Shown here: piece by piece, positions 23,671 through 32,275 of the stretch
Layout of the letters: every line of letters starts with the position of its first letter
How positions within the stretch are numbered: the stretch's first letter is position 1
Source: Amycolatopsis vancoresmycina
GTDB lineage: Bacteria; Actinomycetota; Actinomycetes; Mycobacteriales; Pseudonocardiaceae
DNA length: 64,000 bases
Assembly: GCF_000716785.1 (NCBI RefSeq)
Contig: NZ_JNYY01000028.1
Location: 56,748-120,747, forward strand
Reading direction: 5' to 3'
Made by a program: the position numbers and the translations under genes
The notes under the pieces: model-generated
Told to the model about the DNA's origin: nothing
Seen by the model: the letters and a program-made list of their open reading frames with translations, nothing else
Databases searched by the model: none

Positions 23671-25115
23671 TCGTCTCCGACGGCGAGTTCGCTGACAGTG
23701 AACGGTTGGTTCTGGACAAATCGCTGGTAGCAGCCCTGAAGCGGCGCCGGGAAGAGGTCTTGACGGCGCTCGCGGACCGGGCGGAACCGGTCTACGGCGT
23801 CAACACCGGGATGGGCAGGCTCGCGGGGGTCGCCCTCGACGCGCGGCAGCAGGCGGAGCACCAGCGCAACCTGCTGATCGGCCGCGCGGTCGGGGGGCCG
23901 CCGTGGCTGCCGCCGCCGGACGTCCGCGCGCTGCTCGTCCAGCGGCTGCGGGATTTCCTGCGGCCGTGGTCGGGGGTGAGCGCGGAGCTGGTGCAATTCC
24001 TGGTGGACCGCCTGAACGACGGCTTCACGCCCGCTGTCCCGCGCTTCGGCCTCGGCAGTTCGGGCGAGATCATCGCGCTGTCCCACGCGTTCCAGACGTT
24101 CCTCGGCATCGGCACGGTCCTGGAGGACGGCGCCGAAGTGCCGGCCGCATCGGCGCTCGCTCGCCGGGGTGCCGCACCTTATGTCCTCGGACCGAAAGAA
24201 GGGGCTTCGCTGCTTCAGGGGTCTCCGCTCGCGGTGCTGCACGCTCAGCGCGGCTGGACCGAAACGCAGCAGCTCATCGACCTGCAGACGCTCACCGAGG
24301 CGATGGCGATCGACGTGCTCGGCGCTCCGCGCGAGGTCTTCGCCCCGGTCATGGCGGGCGGCGACGACCACCTGCGGACGCTCCTGCACGAGCTGAACGC
24401 GCTGGCCGGGATCGGCCCGGTGCGGCCCGGAGTCGTGCAGGCCCCGCTGTCGGTCCGCGTGGCGCCGCGGGCGCTCGCCCACGCTTCCCGCGTCAACGCG
24501 GACCTGCACGAGACCTGGCGGCGCTGGGGGACGATGCCGGGCGATTCGCCGTCCTTCGTCGACGGTTCGTTCGTGCCGGGAACGGGTTACCACGCGGTGG
24601 ACCTCGGCCTGCGGATGGACGCGGTGACGGCGGCGCTGGTGCACGTCGGCGAGGTTTCGGTGCAGCGGGCGCACCGCCTGCTGGACGAGCGGTTCACCGG
24701 GCTCCCGGCGCAGCTCACGGCGGACCCGGGACCGCAGGCGGGCCTGGTCCCGCTGCACAAACGAGCGGTGGGCGAGCTGCAGGCACTGCGCCGGCTGGCC
24801 ACCCCGGCAACGCTCGGTTCGCTGGACACCTCGGCGGGCCAGGAGGACGTCCAGGCCTTTGCTTCAGCGGCCGGCGAGCAATTGCGCGCGGCGGCGGGGC
24901 ACGTTTTCGCGATCACGGCGTGCGAGCTGGTCACGGCGTCCCAGGCCCGGTATTTGGCCGGCGGGGACGGGGTGCCGGGGCTGCGGGCGGGTTATCGGTG
25001 GGTGCGGTCGGTGGTGCCGCCGGTGGCGGAGGACCGCCCGCTCGGGCCGGAGATCGAGCGGCTGATCGCGGCTTGCCGGACGGCGTTCTTCGACGACTTG
25101 GCCACGCTCACCTGA
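23667..25115 (+). CDS. Divergent aromatic ammonia-lyase (HAL/PAL) family protein
   Basis: The 482-residue protein aligns with the HAL/PAL family. PVYGVNTGMG (Tyr43, the usual catalytic Tyr) is kept. The MIO-forming tripeptide is Ser131-Ser132-Gly133 instead of Ala-Ser-Gly. The region that normally reads QDxYSxRxxPQ is QAPLSVRVAPRA: the Asp and Tyr are lost and the Arg kept. The usual GNFHG motif is also not preserved (GTGYHAVD). It may form MIO but act on an unusual substrate, or may have lost lyase activity. It overlaps the OCD-like gene by 4 bp. Confidence 0.75.
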   Translation: MIVSDGEFADSERLVLDKSLVAALKRRREEVLTALADRAEPVYGVNTGMGRLAGVALDARQQAEHQRNLLIGRAVGGPPWLPPPDVRALLVQRLRDFLRPWSGVSAELVQFLVDRLNDGFTPAVPRFGLGSSGEIIALSHAFQTFLGIGTVLEDGAEVPAASALARRGAAPYVLGPKEGASLLQGSPLAVLHAQRGWTETQQLIDLQTLTEAMAIDVLGAPREVFAPVMAGGDDHLRTLLHELNALAGIGPVRPGVVQAPLSVRVAPRALAHASRVNADLHETWRRWGTMPGDSPSFVDGSFVPGTGYHAVDLGLRMDAVTAALVHVGEVSVQRAHRLLDERFTGLPAQLTADPGPQAGLVPLHKRAVGELQALRRLATPATLGSLDTSAGQEDVQAFASAAGEQLRAAAGHVFAITACELVTASQARYLAGGDGVPGLRAGYRWVRSVVPPVAEDRPLGPEIERLIAACRTAFFDDLATLT

Positions 25116-25143
25116 CCCGCGAGCGGTTCACCGGAAGGACAGT

Positions 25144-25707
25144 GTGGACGCCGGATTGCTCGGCCGCGCGGCCGCGATGTTCGCGGCGACGAACGTCGAC
25201 GACCTCGTGCTGCTCGCGGTGTTCTTCGGCCGGGCGGCCGGACGCCGCGGCGAGGTCACGGTCGTGGTCGGTCAGTTCCTCGGCTTCGCGGCGATCCTGG
25301 CGGTCTCGATCGCGGGCGCGCTCGGCGCCGGGCTGCTCCCGGACGGTGCCGTCCGCTGGCTGGGCGTGCTGCCGCTGCTGCTCGGACTCCGCGCGGCCTG
25401 GCAAGCAGGGCACCAGGACGACGACGAGCCGCCCCCGGCCACCGGGCTGCTCGGGATCGCGCTGGTGTGCTTCGCCAACGGCGGCGACAACGTCGGCGTG
25501 TACGTCCCCGCGTTCGCGGCGACCGGGCCGGCGGGTCTGGCGGGCTACGCGGCGGTGTTCCTGACGGGCGTGGCGGTCTGGTGCGTCATCGGTCGGTTCC
25601 TGGCCACTCGCCGGAGAGTGGCGCGCGTGCTTTCCCGCTGGGGCCACGTGGTGCTGCCGGCCGTACTGATCGCGCTCGGCGTGCTGATCCTGGTCGGCGC
25701 GTTTTAG
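25144..25707 (+). CDS. CadD-like cadmium-resistance transporter family protein
   Basis: The 187-residue protein has five to six membrane segments with the CadD-like motifs ATNVDDLVLLAVFF near the N-terminus and NGGDNVGVYVPAF in the middle, both placing acidic residues in the membrane. CadD-family proteins export cadmium or other divalent cations; some relatives may move organic substrates. It follows the HAL-like gene by 28 bp and so may belong to that operon. Specificity is not readable. Confidence 0.75.
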   Translation: MDAGLLGRAAAMFAATNVDDLVLLAVFFGRAAGRRGEVTVVVGQFLGFAAILAVSIAGALGAGLLPDGAVRWLGVLPLLLGLRAAWQAGHQDDDEPPPATGLLGIALVCFANGGDNVGVYVPAFAATGPAGLAGYAAVFLTGVAVWCVIGRFLATRRRVARVLSRWGHVVLPAVLIALGVLILVGAF

Positions 25708-25713
25708 GCCCGG

Positions 25714-26424
25714 TCAGTCCCGCCGGGCGTTCTGCAACGCCAGCCCGCGCGGCGTGGCAACCCGAGTCAGCAGGGCGAACGCGCCGTCGCACACCAGCGC
25801 CAGGATCACCGCTGCCAAACCGCCGGCGAAGATCTCCCCGTACCCCTGGGCCCCCACCGCGAAGCCGTCGACGATGTAGCGGCCCAAGCCGCCTCCGTCG
25901 TTGACGATCGCGCCGATGGCCACCGTGGCGATCAGCTGGAGGAACGACACCCGCGCGCCCGCCAGGATCACCGGCGACGCCAGCGGGAACTCCAGGCGCA
26001 GCATGATCTGCCGTTCGCGGTAGCCCGTCCCGCGGGCCGCGTCGACCGTCTCCTGCTCCAGGGACACCACGCCCGCGTACGTGTTCGTGAACAACGGGGG
26101 CATCGCCAGCGCGACCAGGGCCAGCAGCAACGGCCAGAACGTCGTGTCCCACTCCCAGCGGCTGGCCAGGAACCAGAACAGGATGATCAACCCGAAACTC
26201 GGGATCGCGCGGCCGATGTTCACCGCGCTGCTCGCGAGGAACGCGCCGCGGCGGTAGTGGGCCAGCCACAGCGCCGCCGGGATGGTCAGCGCCGCCGCGA
26301 TCACCAGCGCCAGCAGGGAAAACCTGAGGTGCTCCAAGGTCCGGTACGGCACGCCCTCCCGGTCCGTCCAGCTCCACCGGTTCGGGTCGGCTAGCCACGC
26401 GTTCAGCTGGTCGAAGAAGCTCAT
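25714..26424 (-). CDS. Osmolyte ABC transporter permease (OpuC/ProW type)
   Basis: The 236-residue permease carries the binding-protein-dependent transport motif EQETVDAARGTGYRERQIMLRLEFPLA (EAA loop) and about five or six membrane helices. Its composition is that of quaternary-amine (glycine betaine/choline/carnitine) permeases. The ATG overlaps the upstream permease stop by 4 bp. The two permeases pair with a binding-protein gene that is broken, and no ATPase gene is in the window. Confidence 0.85.
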   Translation of the reverse strand: MSFFDQLNAWLADPNRWSWTDREGVPYRTLEHLRFSLLALVIAAALTIPAALWLAHYRRGAFLASSAVNIGRAIPSFGLIILFWFLASRWEWDTTFWPLLLALVALAMPPLFTNTYAGVVSLEQETVDAARGTGYRERQIMLRLEFPLASPVILAGARVSFLQLIATVAIGAIVNDGGGLGRYIVDGFAVGAQGYGEIFAGGLAAVILALVCDGAFALLTRVATPRGLALQNARRD

Positions 26425-27113
26425 CGCGCCTTCCGGGTCCAAGGGGTCAGCAGGCGCTCGCCCAGCCACAGCAGCAGGTCGACGACCACCGCCAGCACCA
26501 CCGACAGGCCCATGCCGACGATGATCTCCGTGGGGTTGGGAGTGGTGTTCTGGATGCCGGCGCGGATGAAGTAGCCGAGGCCGCCCAGCCCGAGCATGGA
26601 CGTCACCGTGACCAGGCCGATCGTCGTCACCGCGGCCACGCGCAGGCCGGCGATCACCACCGGCAGCGCCAGTGGCAGCTCGATCTGCCACAGCATCCGC
26701 GTGCGCGTGTAGCCCATCCCGATGGCGGCTTCGCGGACCTCCTTGGGCACCTGGTCGACGCCGGTGACGATGTTGCGGACCAGGATGAGCAGCGTGTACG
26801 TCGCCAGCGGGATCATCGCGGTCACGAACGTCAGCCCGAAGAACGGCGCCAGCACGGCGAACGCGCCCAGGCTCGGGATCACGTACAGCGCGCCCGCGGT
26901 GCCCAGGATGATCCCGTACGACCAGCGGTAACGCAGCGCCAGCACCGACAGCCCGATGGAAACCACCAGGCCGATGCCCAGCGCGGCGCCGGTGAGGGAG
27001 ATGTGCTCGACGAGCCGGTGGACGATGGCGTCGGCGTTGCGGTCCACCCACCGCCACTGGAAGATCGGGGGGCCGCTGTCGGCGGCCAGGGGTGTCACCG
27101 CGGTCACGTGCAC
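26421..27113 (-). CDS. Osmolyte ABC transporter permease (OpuC/ProW type)
   Basis: The 230-residue permease has the EAA loop VPKEVREAAIGMGYTRTRMLWQIELPLALP and typical quaternary-amine permease helices (ALYVIPSLGAFAVLAPFFG). The GTG at 27113 was used; GTG 27107 is also possible. It is divergent from the broken substrate-binding-protein gene. With the second permease it would form a heterodimeric membrane channel. Confidence 0.85.
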   Translation of the reverse strand: MHVTAVTPLAADSGPPIFQWRWVDRNADAIVHRLVEHISLTGAALGIGLVVSIGLSVLALRYRWSYGIILGTAGALYVIPSLGAFAVLAPFFGLTFVTAMIPLATYTLLILVRNIVTGVDQVPKEVREAAIGMGYTRTRMLWQIELPLALPVVIAGLRVAAVTTIGLVTVTSMLGLGGLGYFIRAGIQNTTPNPTEIIVGMGLSVVLAVVVDLLLWLGERLLTPWTRKAR

Positions 27114-27252
27114 CGGCCGACCCTACCCCGATCGGGCGGGATAATTCCGCAGACTGGGAATTGTGCGCCGTTCGTCCCACGATGTGGTTTCTTGTCGGGG
27201 GGCGGGGCTAGGGTCCTTTCGTCTGTTCGAGTGACGAGGGAGTTGGGGATTC

Positions 27253-28011
27253 GTGCGCTGGTTCCGGAACGCGTCCGTGGTGGCGGTGGCCGTCGCGGCG
27301 ACGCTCGGTTTGGCCGCCTGTGGCGGCAGCGACAGCGGTGACAAGCCCGCCGCGCAGGGCAAGGGCGGGGCGCCGATCGTCGTCGCGTCCTTCAACTTCA
27401 CCGACAGCCAGATCCTCGCCGAGATCTACGCGCAGGCGCTGGAAGCCAAGGGCTAGAAGCTGTTCGAGCCCAGCGGCGTCGGCCTGCTGAACTTCGCGCC
27501 GGCCGAGGACAAGAACACCTACATCGTCAAGTCCGACCTGGCCAAGGACAAGGGCATCGCGTCGATCAGCGACCTGAAGAAGCTCGACAAGGTCGTCATG
27601 GCGGGGCCGCCGGAGTGCGAGAAGCGCCTTCCGTGCTTCCTCGGCTTCAAGGACGTCTACAAGCTGACGAACATCAGCTTCCAGACGATCCAGGAGGCCG
27701 GGCCGCGCGTTCAGCAGCTGAAGTCCGGCGCCGTCACGGTGATCCCGGTCGACTCGGTCAGCCCGCTGACCGGTGACCCGAACTACACCGTGCTCAAGGA
27801 CGACCTCAACATCGTCCCGACCGAGAACGTCGTGCCGGCGGTGAACAAGAAGGTGCTCGACGAGCGCGGCGCCGACTTCGCCAACGCGGTGAACGCGGTC
27901 AGCGCGAAGCTGACGACCGACGTGATGCGCGACCTGAACAAGAAGGTCGACTCCGACGGCGAGCAGGCCGCGGACGTCGCGAAGGACTGGCTCTCGCAGG
28001 CCGGCCTCTGA
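27253..28011 (+). pseudogene. Osmolyte-binding lipoprotein, broken
   Basis: The frame starts with a lipoprotein signal peptide (lipobox LAACGG) and ASFNFTDSQILAEIYAQALEAKG, as in OpuCC/ProX-type binding proteins. A TAG stop at 27454-27456 interrupts it. The same frame resumes with KLFEPSGVGLLNFAPAEDKN and continues to the normal C-terminus. By comparison with intact family members, roughly 50-60 residues of the first lobe are missing at the stop, including much of the usual ligand-binding region. It is either a real deletion pseudogene or an assembly/sequencing defect; the two cannot be separated here. Confidence 0.8.
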
Positions 28012-28012
28012 G

Positions 28013-28789
28013 TTACGCGGTCCCGCTGACGACCCACGCCCGGGCCGTCAGCGGGATCGACCCGTCCGGGTTCGCCGGCAGGCGGCTGCGCAGCAGCTCG
28101 CGGATCCGGCCCTGCTGCTCCTCGGGCAGCGCCGCGAGGTACGCCGGGGCCGGTCCCTGGCGGCCGAGGAACGGCTGCCAGTAGTCGTCGAAATCGCGGA
28201 ACGTCGTCGGGATCGTGAGCTCGTCGACCACCGCCTGTTTCAGGCCTGCCTCCGTCCACAGGCGGCCGAACGGCTCCGGGCGGCACAGTGGGTACCGGCG
28301 GCCTTCGTGCAGCTCTGCGGCCGCCGGGTCCAGCTCGGCCGCTGCGTCCCAGAAACACCTGAGCATTTCCATGCCCTGCGCCAGGTCCCACAGGTAGGCC
28401 ACCGCGCGGCCGCCGGGGGCCGTCACCCTCTTGATCTCCGCCGCGGCCGCCGCCGGGTCGGGGACGAAATTCAGGACCAGGCCCGACACGACCACGTCGA
28501 AGCGGTCGTCCGGGAAGGGCAGGTCGCGGGCGTCGGCCACGGTGAACGCTGCCCGGGGGTCCGGCACGCGCTCGCGGGCGGATGCCAGGAACCCCTCGGA
28601 CGGGTCCACGCCGGCCACCTCCACCGGGTCGGCCGCGGCGAGGACCGCCGCCGTCAGTGCGCCCGTGCCGCAGCCCACGTCGAGCCAGCGGCGGCCCGGT
28701 GGGATGTCGAGCTGCCGCACGAACGTCTCCGCCAGCCGGCGGCTCCACCGCCCCATGAATGCTTCGTACGCGTCACCCGACTGCCACAT
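28013..28789 (-). CDS. Class I SAM-dependent methyltransferase
   Basis: The 258-residue protein has canonical motif I (WLDVGCGTGALTAAVL), DPSEGFLASARERV and a FDVVVSGLVLNFVPDP motif of the ubiE-like type. The C-terminal half contains YWQPFLGRQGPAPAYL, seen in methyltransferases acting on small molecules. The substrate is unknown. The ATG at 28787-28789 (MWQSGDAYEAFMGRWSR) fits the family start. It ends 1 bp after the broken binding-protein gene, on the opposite strand. Confidence 0.85.
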   Translation of the reverse strand: MWQSGDAYEAFMGRWSRRLAETFVRQLDIPPGRRWLDVGCGTGALTAAVLAAADPVEVAGVDPSEGFLASARERVPDPRAAFTVADARDLPFPDDRFDVVVSGLVLNFVPDPAAAAAEIKRVTAPGGRAVAYLWDLAQGMEMLRCFWDAAAELDPAAAELHEGRRYPLCRPEPFGRLWTEAGLKQAVVDELTIPTTFRDFDDYWQPFLGRQGPAPAYLAALPEEQQGRIRELLRSRLPANPDGSIPLTARAWVVSGTA

Positions 28790-28818
28790 GGGACGCAGTA
28801 CAGCACAAAACCCGCTGG

Positions 28819-29289
28819 TCAGCCCGTTGCGAGGTCGCCGGTGGCCGTGTTGCCCGCCGACGTCGCGCGGTGCAGGAACCCGGCGATCAGCTCGAGCTCC
28901 TCCTCGGTGTAGCCCGCGCACAGCTCGTCCATCGCCGTGTTCATCCCCGCGTAGAGGCGGAACAGCTCCGCGTTGCGGCCGCGGACCGCGCGGACCGCCA
29001 CCGACCGGCGGTCGGCCGCCTCCGGGTCGCGCTCGCGGACCACCCAGCCGCCCTTCTGCAGGCGGTCGAGGATGCCCGTCATCGTCGCCGGGTGCAGGCC
29101 CGCGCGGCGGGCCAGGGCGCTCGGACTGAGCGGGCCGTGCCTGCCGATCAGCTCGAGGCAGTCCAGGTCGACGTCCTTGAGCGCCAGGTGCGCGCTGACC
29201 TGGTGGTTCAGCAGCGACAGCTGGTTGCGCAGCTCCCGCAGCGACTCCTTCACCGCCACCGTCGCCCGGCGGTGCGCACCCGAACCCAT
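28819..29289 (-). CDS. MarR-family regulator
   Basis: The 156-residue protein has the MarR winged helix: GPLSPSALARRAGLHPATMTGILDRLQKGGW, then a wing with REDP-like RERDPEAADRRSV. A C-terminal dimerisation helix (EEELELIAGFLHRA) completes it. It is upstream of the methyltransferase on the same strand, 29 bp away, and divergent from an SRPBCC gene. Target genes are not evident. Confidence 0.85.
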   Translation of the reverse strand: MGSGAHRRATVAVKESLRELRNQLSLLNHQVSAHLALKDVDLDCLELIGRHGPLSPSALARRAGLHPATMTGILDRLQKGGWVVRERDPEAADRRSVAVRAVRGRNAELFRLYAGMNTAMDELCAGYTEEELELIAGFLHRATSAGNTATGDLATG

Positions 29290-29490
29290 GCGGGCAGCCT
29301 AACCGCCGAGCGGCGGGTCCGGCGTCGGCGTTGAGGGCTCCGACGTCGATGCCGGCTCCTGAACTGCGGAAACGGCTGTCCAGAGCGGACTTCCGCCGCT
29401 CACTATCTGGGACGTGCGAGGGCGCCCGCCGGTGGTGCGCCGGGCGGTGAAATCGTGGACCCTGATCCGTACGCCGGGAAGAGGAGTGAA

Positions 29491-29925
29491 ATGGGAAAGG
29501 TCACGGCCACCGCGGAGCGCACGATCGACGCTCCGGCCGACAAGGTCCGCGCGCTCGTCGCCGACTACGCCGAAACGCGCCCCAAGCTGCTCACCGAGCA
29601 CTACCGCGACTACCAGGTGACCGAGGGCGGCGTCGGCGCCGGGACCAAGGCGGGCTGGAAGCTGCAGGCGACGTCCAAGCGGGTCCGCGACGTCAAGGCC
29701 ACGGTCACCGAGCCCCGGCCGGGGACGCTGGTCGAGACCGACGCGAACTCCAGCATGGTCACCACGTGGACGGTCACCGAAGCGGGTGACCGCAGTGTGG
29801 TGAAGATCGAGACCACGTGGGACGGTGCGGGTGGCATCGGCGGCTTCTTCGAGAAGACGTTCGCGCCGGGCGGGCTCAAGAAGATCTACGACGGCGTGCT
29901 CGGCAAGCTCGCCGAGATCGTGTAG
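29491..29925 (+). CDS. SRPBCC-family (START-like) protein
   Basis: The 144-residue protein has the SRPBCC helix-grip pattern: ATAERTIDAPADKVRALVADYAETRP at the start, a beta-rich middle and a long C-terminal helix (GGLKKIYDGVLGKLAEIV). Members bind hydrophobic ligands or act as cyclases. The ATG at 29491 is preceded by GAGGAG; an in-frame upstream GTG is less likely. Downstream by 94 bp is a zinc-independent medium-chain reductase. Confidence 0.8.
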   Translation: MGKVTATAERTIDAPADKVRALVADYAETRPKLLTEHYRDYQVTEGGVGAGTKAGWKLQATSKRVRDVKATVTEPRPGTLVETDANSSMVTTWTVTEAGDRSVVKIETTWDGAGGIGGFFEKTFAPGGLKKIYDGVLGKLAEIV

Positions 29926-30019
29926 CTCGTCACAATCGGAATCTGCGCCCCGGTTAGCTGGTTGCATCGGGTGGAATCCGGGGCGTCTGCCCCGCTTCGA
30001 GACATGGAGGAGATCCGAC

Positions 30020-31027
30020 ATGAGCACGGCGACCGAAATCCGGCTGGCCTCGCGTCCGGAAGGCGTTCCGACGCACGACAACTTCGAGATCGTCGACACC
30101 GAGGTGCCGACGCCGGGGGACGGTCAGATCCTGGTCCGCAACCTGATCATGAGCGTCGACCCGGCGATGCGCGGCCGGATGCGGGACGTCAAGTCCTACG
30201 CGCCGCCGTTCCAGGTCGGCGAGGTCATGTCCGGCGGCGCGGTCGGCGAGGTCGTCGAGTCGAACGTGGACGACGTCAAGCCGGGTGACCACGTGCTGCA
30301 CCAGGCCGGCTGGCGCACCCACGCCGTGCTCGACGCCGGGCGCTACGTCAAGGTGGACGCCACCGCCGCGCCGCTGTCGACGTACCTCGGCGTGCTCGGC
30401 ATGCCGGGCCTGACCGCGTACGCCGGCCTGCTGGAGTCGGCCGAGTTCAAGCCGGGTGACACCGTGTTCGTCTCCGGCGCGGCCGGGGCGGTCGGCTCGC
30501 TGGTCGGCCAGCTCGCGAAGCTGAAGGGCGCCAAGCGCGTCATCGGCTCGGCGGGGTCGGCGGAGAAGGTCCGCCACCTGATCGACGACCTCGGCTTCGA
30601 CGCGGCCTTCAACTACAAGGACGGCCCGGTCGCCGCGCAGCTGCACGAAGCGGCGCCGGAGGGCATCGACGTCTACTTCGACAACGTCGGCGGCGAGCAC
30701 CTCGAGGCGGCCATCGACGCGATCACCCTGCACGGCCGGATCGCGATCTGCGGGATGATCTCCCAGTACAACGCGACCGAGCCGACGCCGGCGCCGCGCA
30801 ACCTCGCGCAGGTCATCGCCAAGCGGCTCACCATCCGCGGCCTGCTGGTGCTCGACCACTGGGGCCTGCAGCAGCAGTTCGTCAGCGAGGTCGCGCCGCT
30901 GGTCAACTCCGGCGAGATCAAGTACTCGGAGACCTTCGTCGACGGCATCCGCAACGCGCCGGAGGCGTTCCTCGGCCTGCTGTCGGGCGCCAACACCGGC
31001 AAGATGCTGGTCCGCATCGCCGACTAG
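30020..31027 (+). CDS. NADP-dependent leukotriene-B4-type reductase (MDR family)
   Basis: The 335-residue zinc-free medium-chain oxidoreductase has SVDPAMRGRM near the start, VFVSGAAGAVGSLVGQLAKLKGAKRVIGSAG as the Rossmann motif, and DVYFDNVGGEHLEAA plus GMISQYN. This places it with curcumin/alkenal/2-alkenal reductases that reduce enones with NADPH. The ATG at 30020 follows GGAGGAGAT. It overlaps the convergent HAD gene by 4 bp. Confidence 0.85.
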   Translation: MSTATEIRLASRPEGVPTHDNFEIVDTEVPTPGDGQILVRNLIMSVDPAMRGRMRDVKSYAPPFQVGEVMSGGAVGEVVESNVDDVKPGDHVLHQAGWRTHAVLDAGRYVKVDATAAPLSTYLGVLGMPGLTAYAGLLESAEFKPGDTVFVSGAAGAVGSLVGQLAKLKGAKRVIGSAGSAEKVRHLIDDLGFDAAFNYKDGPVAAQLHEAAPEGIDVYFDNVGGEHLEAAIDAITLHGRIAICGMISQYNATEPTPAPRNLAQVIAKRLTIRGLLVLDHWGLQQQFVSEVAPLVNSGEIKYSETFVDGIRNAPEAFLGLLSGANTGKMLVRIAD

Positions 31028-31647
31028 AGGAGCGCGGCCAGCTCCGGCAGGGTCGGCGCGGTGTAGGTGGGCGCGGGCGAACCGGGCAGCGGGTGGACGC
31101 CGGGACGGGTGAGCAAGGCCGTCTCGAGCCCCGCCGCCTGGGCGCCCGCGATGTCCCAGTCGTGCGCGGCGATCATCACCGCGGTCTGGCCGGGGTAGGC
31201 GGCCGTGACCTGGCGGTACGGCTCCGGTGCGGGCTTGAGCCTGCCGACCTGCTCGGCCGAGAAGATCCGGTCGAGCAGGGCAGCCAGCCCGGCGTTCTGC
31301 AGCTGCGCCTCGGCCGTCGCGAGCGGCGAGTTCGTCAGCGCGACGAGGGTGTGGCCCTGTTCGCGAAGCTTCGCCAGGCCGGGTTCGACGTCCGGGTGGG
31401 CGGGCAGGCTGCGCAGCCCCTCGCCGACCTTGGCGAGATCGACTTCCCGGCCGTGCCGGGCGGCGACCTCGATGGCGGCGTCGCCGGCGATGCCCGCGAA
31501 GTCGCGGTAGCCGCCGGTCGCGGTGACGGTGAGGACCGTGTGGATGGCGAGGCCGAACCATTCGCGCCGGAGCTCGGGGCCGCCGACCAGCGCGTCCATC
31601 GGAGTGAGGTCGAGCAGGGTCTCATTGACGTCGAACACGCACAGCAT
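31024..31647 (-). CDS. Haloacid-dehalogenase type II-like HAD hydrolase
   Basis: The 207-residue HAD protein has motif I FDVNETLLDL (nucleophile Asp), motif II LTNSPLATAEAQL, a Lys in GRLKPAPEPY, and motif IV AAHDWDIAGAQAAG. These match type II (L)-2-haloacid dehalogenases, which release halide from 2-haloacids; members may instead be general phosphatases. It is the last gene of a TetR-PPOX-HAD minus-strand run, 4 bp after the PPOX gene. A different dehalogenase-type enzyme is at 2230-3084. Confidence 0.8.
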   Translation of the reverse strand: MLCVFDVNETLLDLTPMDALVGGPELRREWFGLAIHTVLTVTATGGYRDFAGIAGDAAIEVAARHGREVDLAKVGEGLRSLPAHPDVEPGLAKLREQGHTLVALTNSPLATAEAQLQNAGLAALLDRIFSAEQVGRLKPAPEPYRQVTAAYPGQTAVMIAAHDWDIAGAQAAGLETALLTRPGVHPLPGSPAPTYTAPTLPELAALL

Positions 31648-31651
31648 TCGG

Positions 31652-32266
31652 TCAGTATTGCTCGGTCAGCGACCGGTGGTCGAGGCTCGCGTCCAGCTCG
31701 GCCGCCGGGATCGGCAGGTCCATCTGGTCGCGCAGGATCGTGCCCAGGGTCGGCAGCGTGGCCCGGTCCGGCCAGGTCGCCGGGTCCCAGAGGGACGAGC
31801 GCAGGAATGCCTTCGCGCAGTGCATGTACACCTGCTCGACCTCGACGACCACCGCCAGCTTCGGGCGCTTTCCCTTGACCACCAGGGAATCGAAGTACGG
31901 CGCGTCCGAGACCAGCTTCGCCCGGCCGTTCACCCGCAGGGTCTCGTTCATGCCCGGCACCAGGAACAGCAGCCCGGCGTGCGGGTTGTCGACGATGTTG
32001 CGGAAGCTGTCGGCCAGCTTGTTGCCCGGCCGGTCCGCCAGTACCAGCGTCTTCTCGTCGAGCACCAGCACCGAACCCGCCGGGTCGCCGCGGGGTGAGA
32101 CGTCGCAGCTGCCGTCCGGGGCCGCTGTCGCCAGCAGGACGAACGGCGAATGCCCGATCAGGTTGCGTGCGTGCTCGTCGAGGTGGCCGATGATCTTCTG
32201 CTGCGTCCGCTCGGCCGCTTCGCCGATGATCTCGCGCAGCGCCTCGTGCGTGTCGATGGTCCCCAT
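31652..32266 (-). CDS. PPOX-class FMN-dependent split-barrel protein
   Basis: The 204-residue split-barrel flavoprotein has SPFVLLATAAPDGSCDVSPRGDPAG (FMN-loop region) and LADRPGNKLADSFRNIVDNPHAGLLFLVPG, typical of the MSMEG_1061/DR_2398-type PPOX family. The RGD and NK motifs are the expected FMN contacts. Its substrate is unknown. It is 9 bp after the TetR stop and 4 bp before the HAD gene, so it is likely co-transcribed with both. Confidence 0.8.
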   Translation of the reverse strand: MGTIDTHEALREIIGEAAERTQQKIIGHLDEHARNLIGHSPFVLLATAAPDGSCDVSPRGDPAGSVLVLDEKTLVLADRPGNKLADSFRNIVDNPHAGLLFLVPGMNETLRVNGRAKLVSDAPYFDSLVVKGKRPKLAVVVEVEQVYMHCAKAFLRSSLWDPATWPDRATLPTLGTILRDQMDLPIPAAELDASLDHRSLTEQY

Positions 32267-32275
32267 GCCCCCAAG

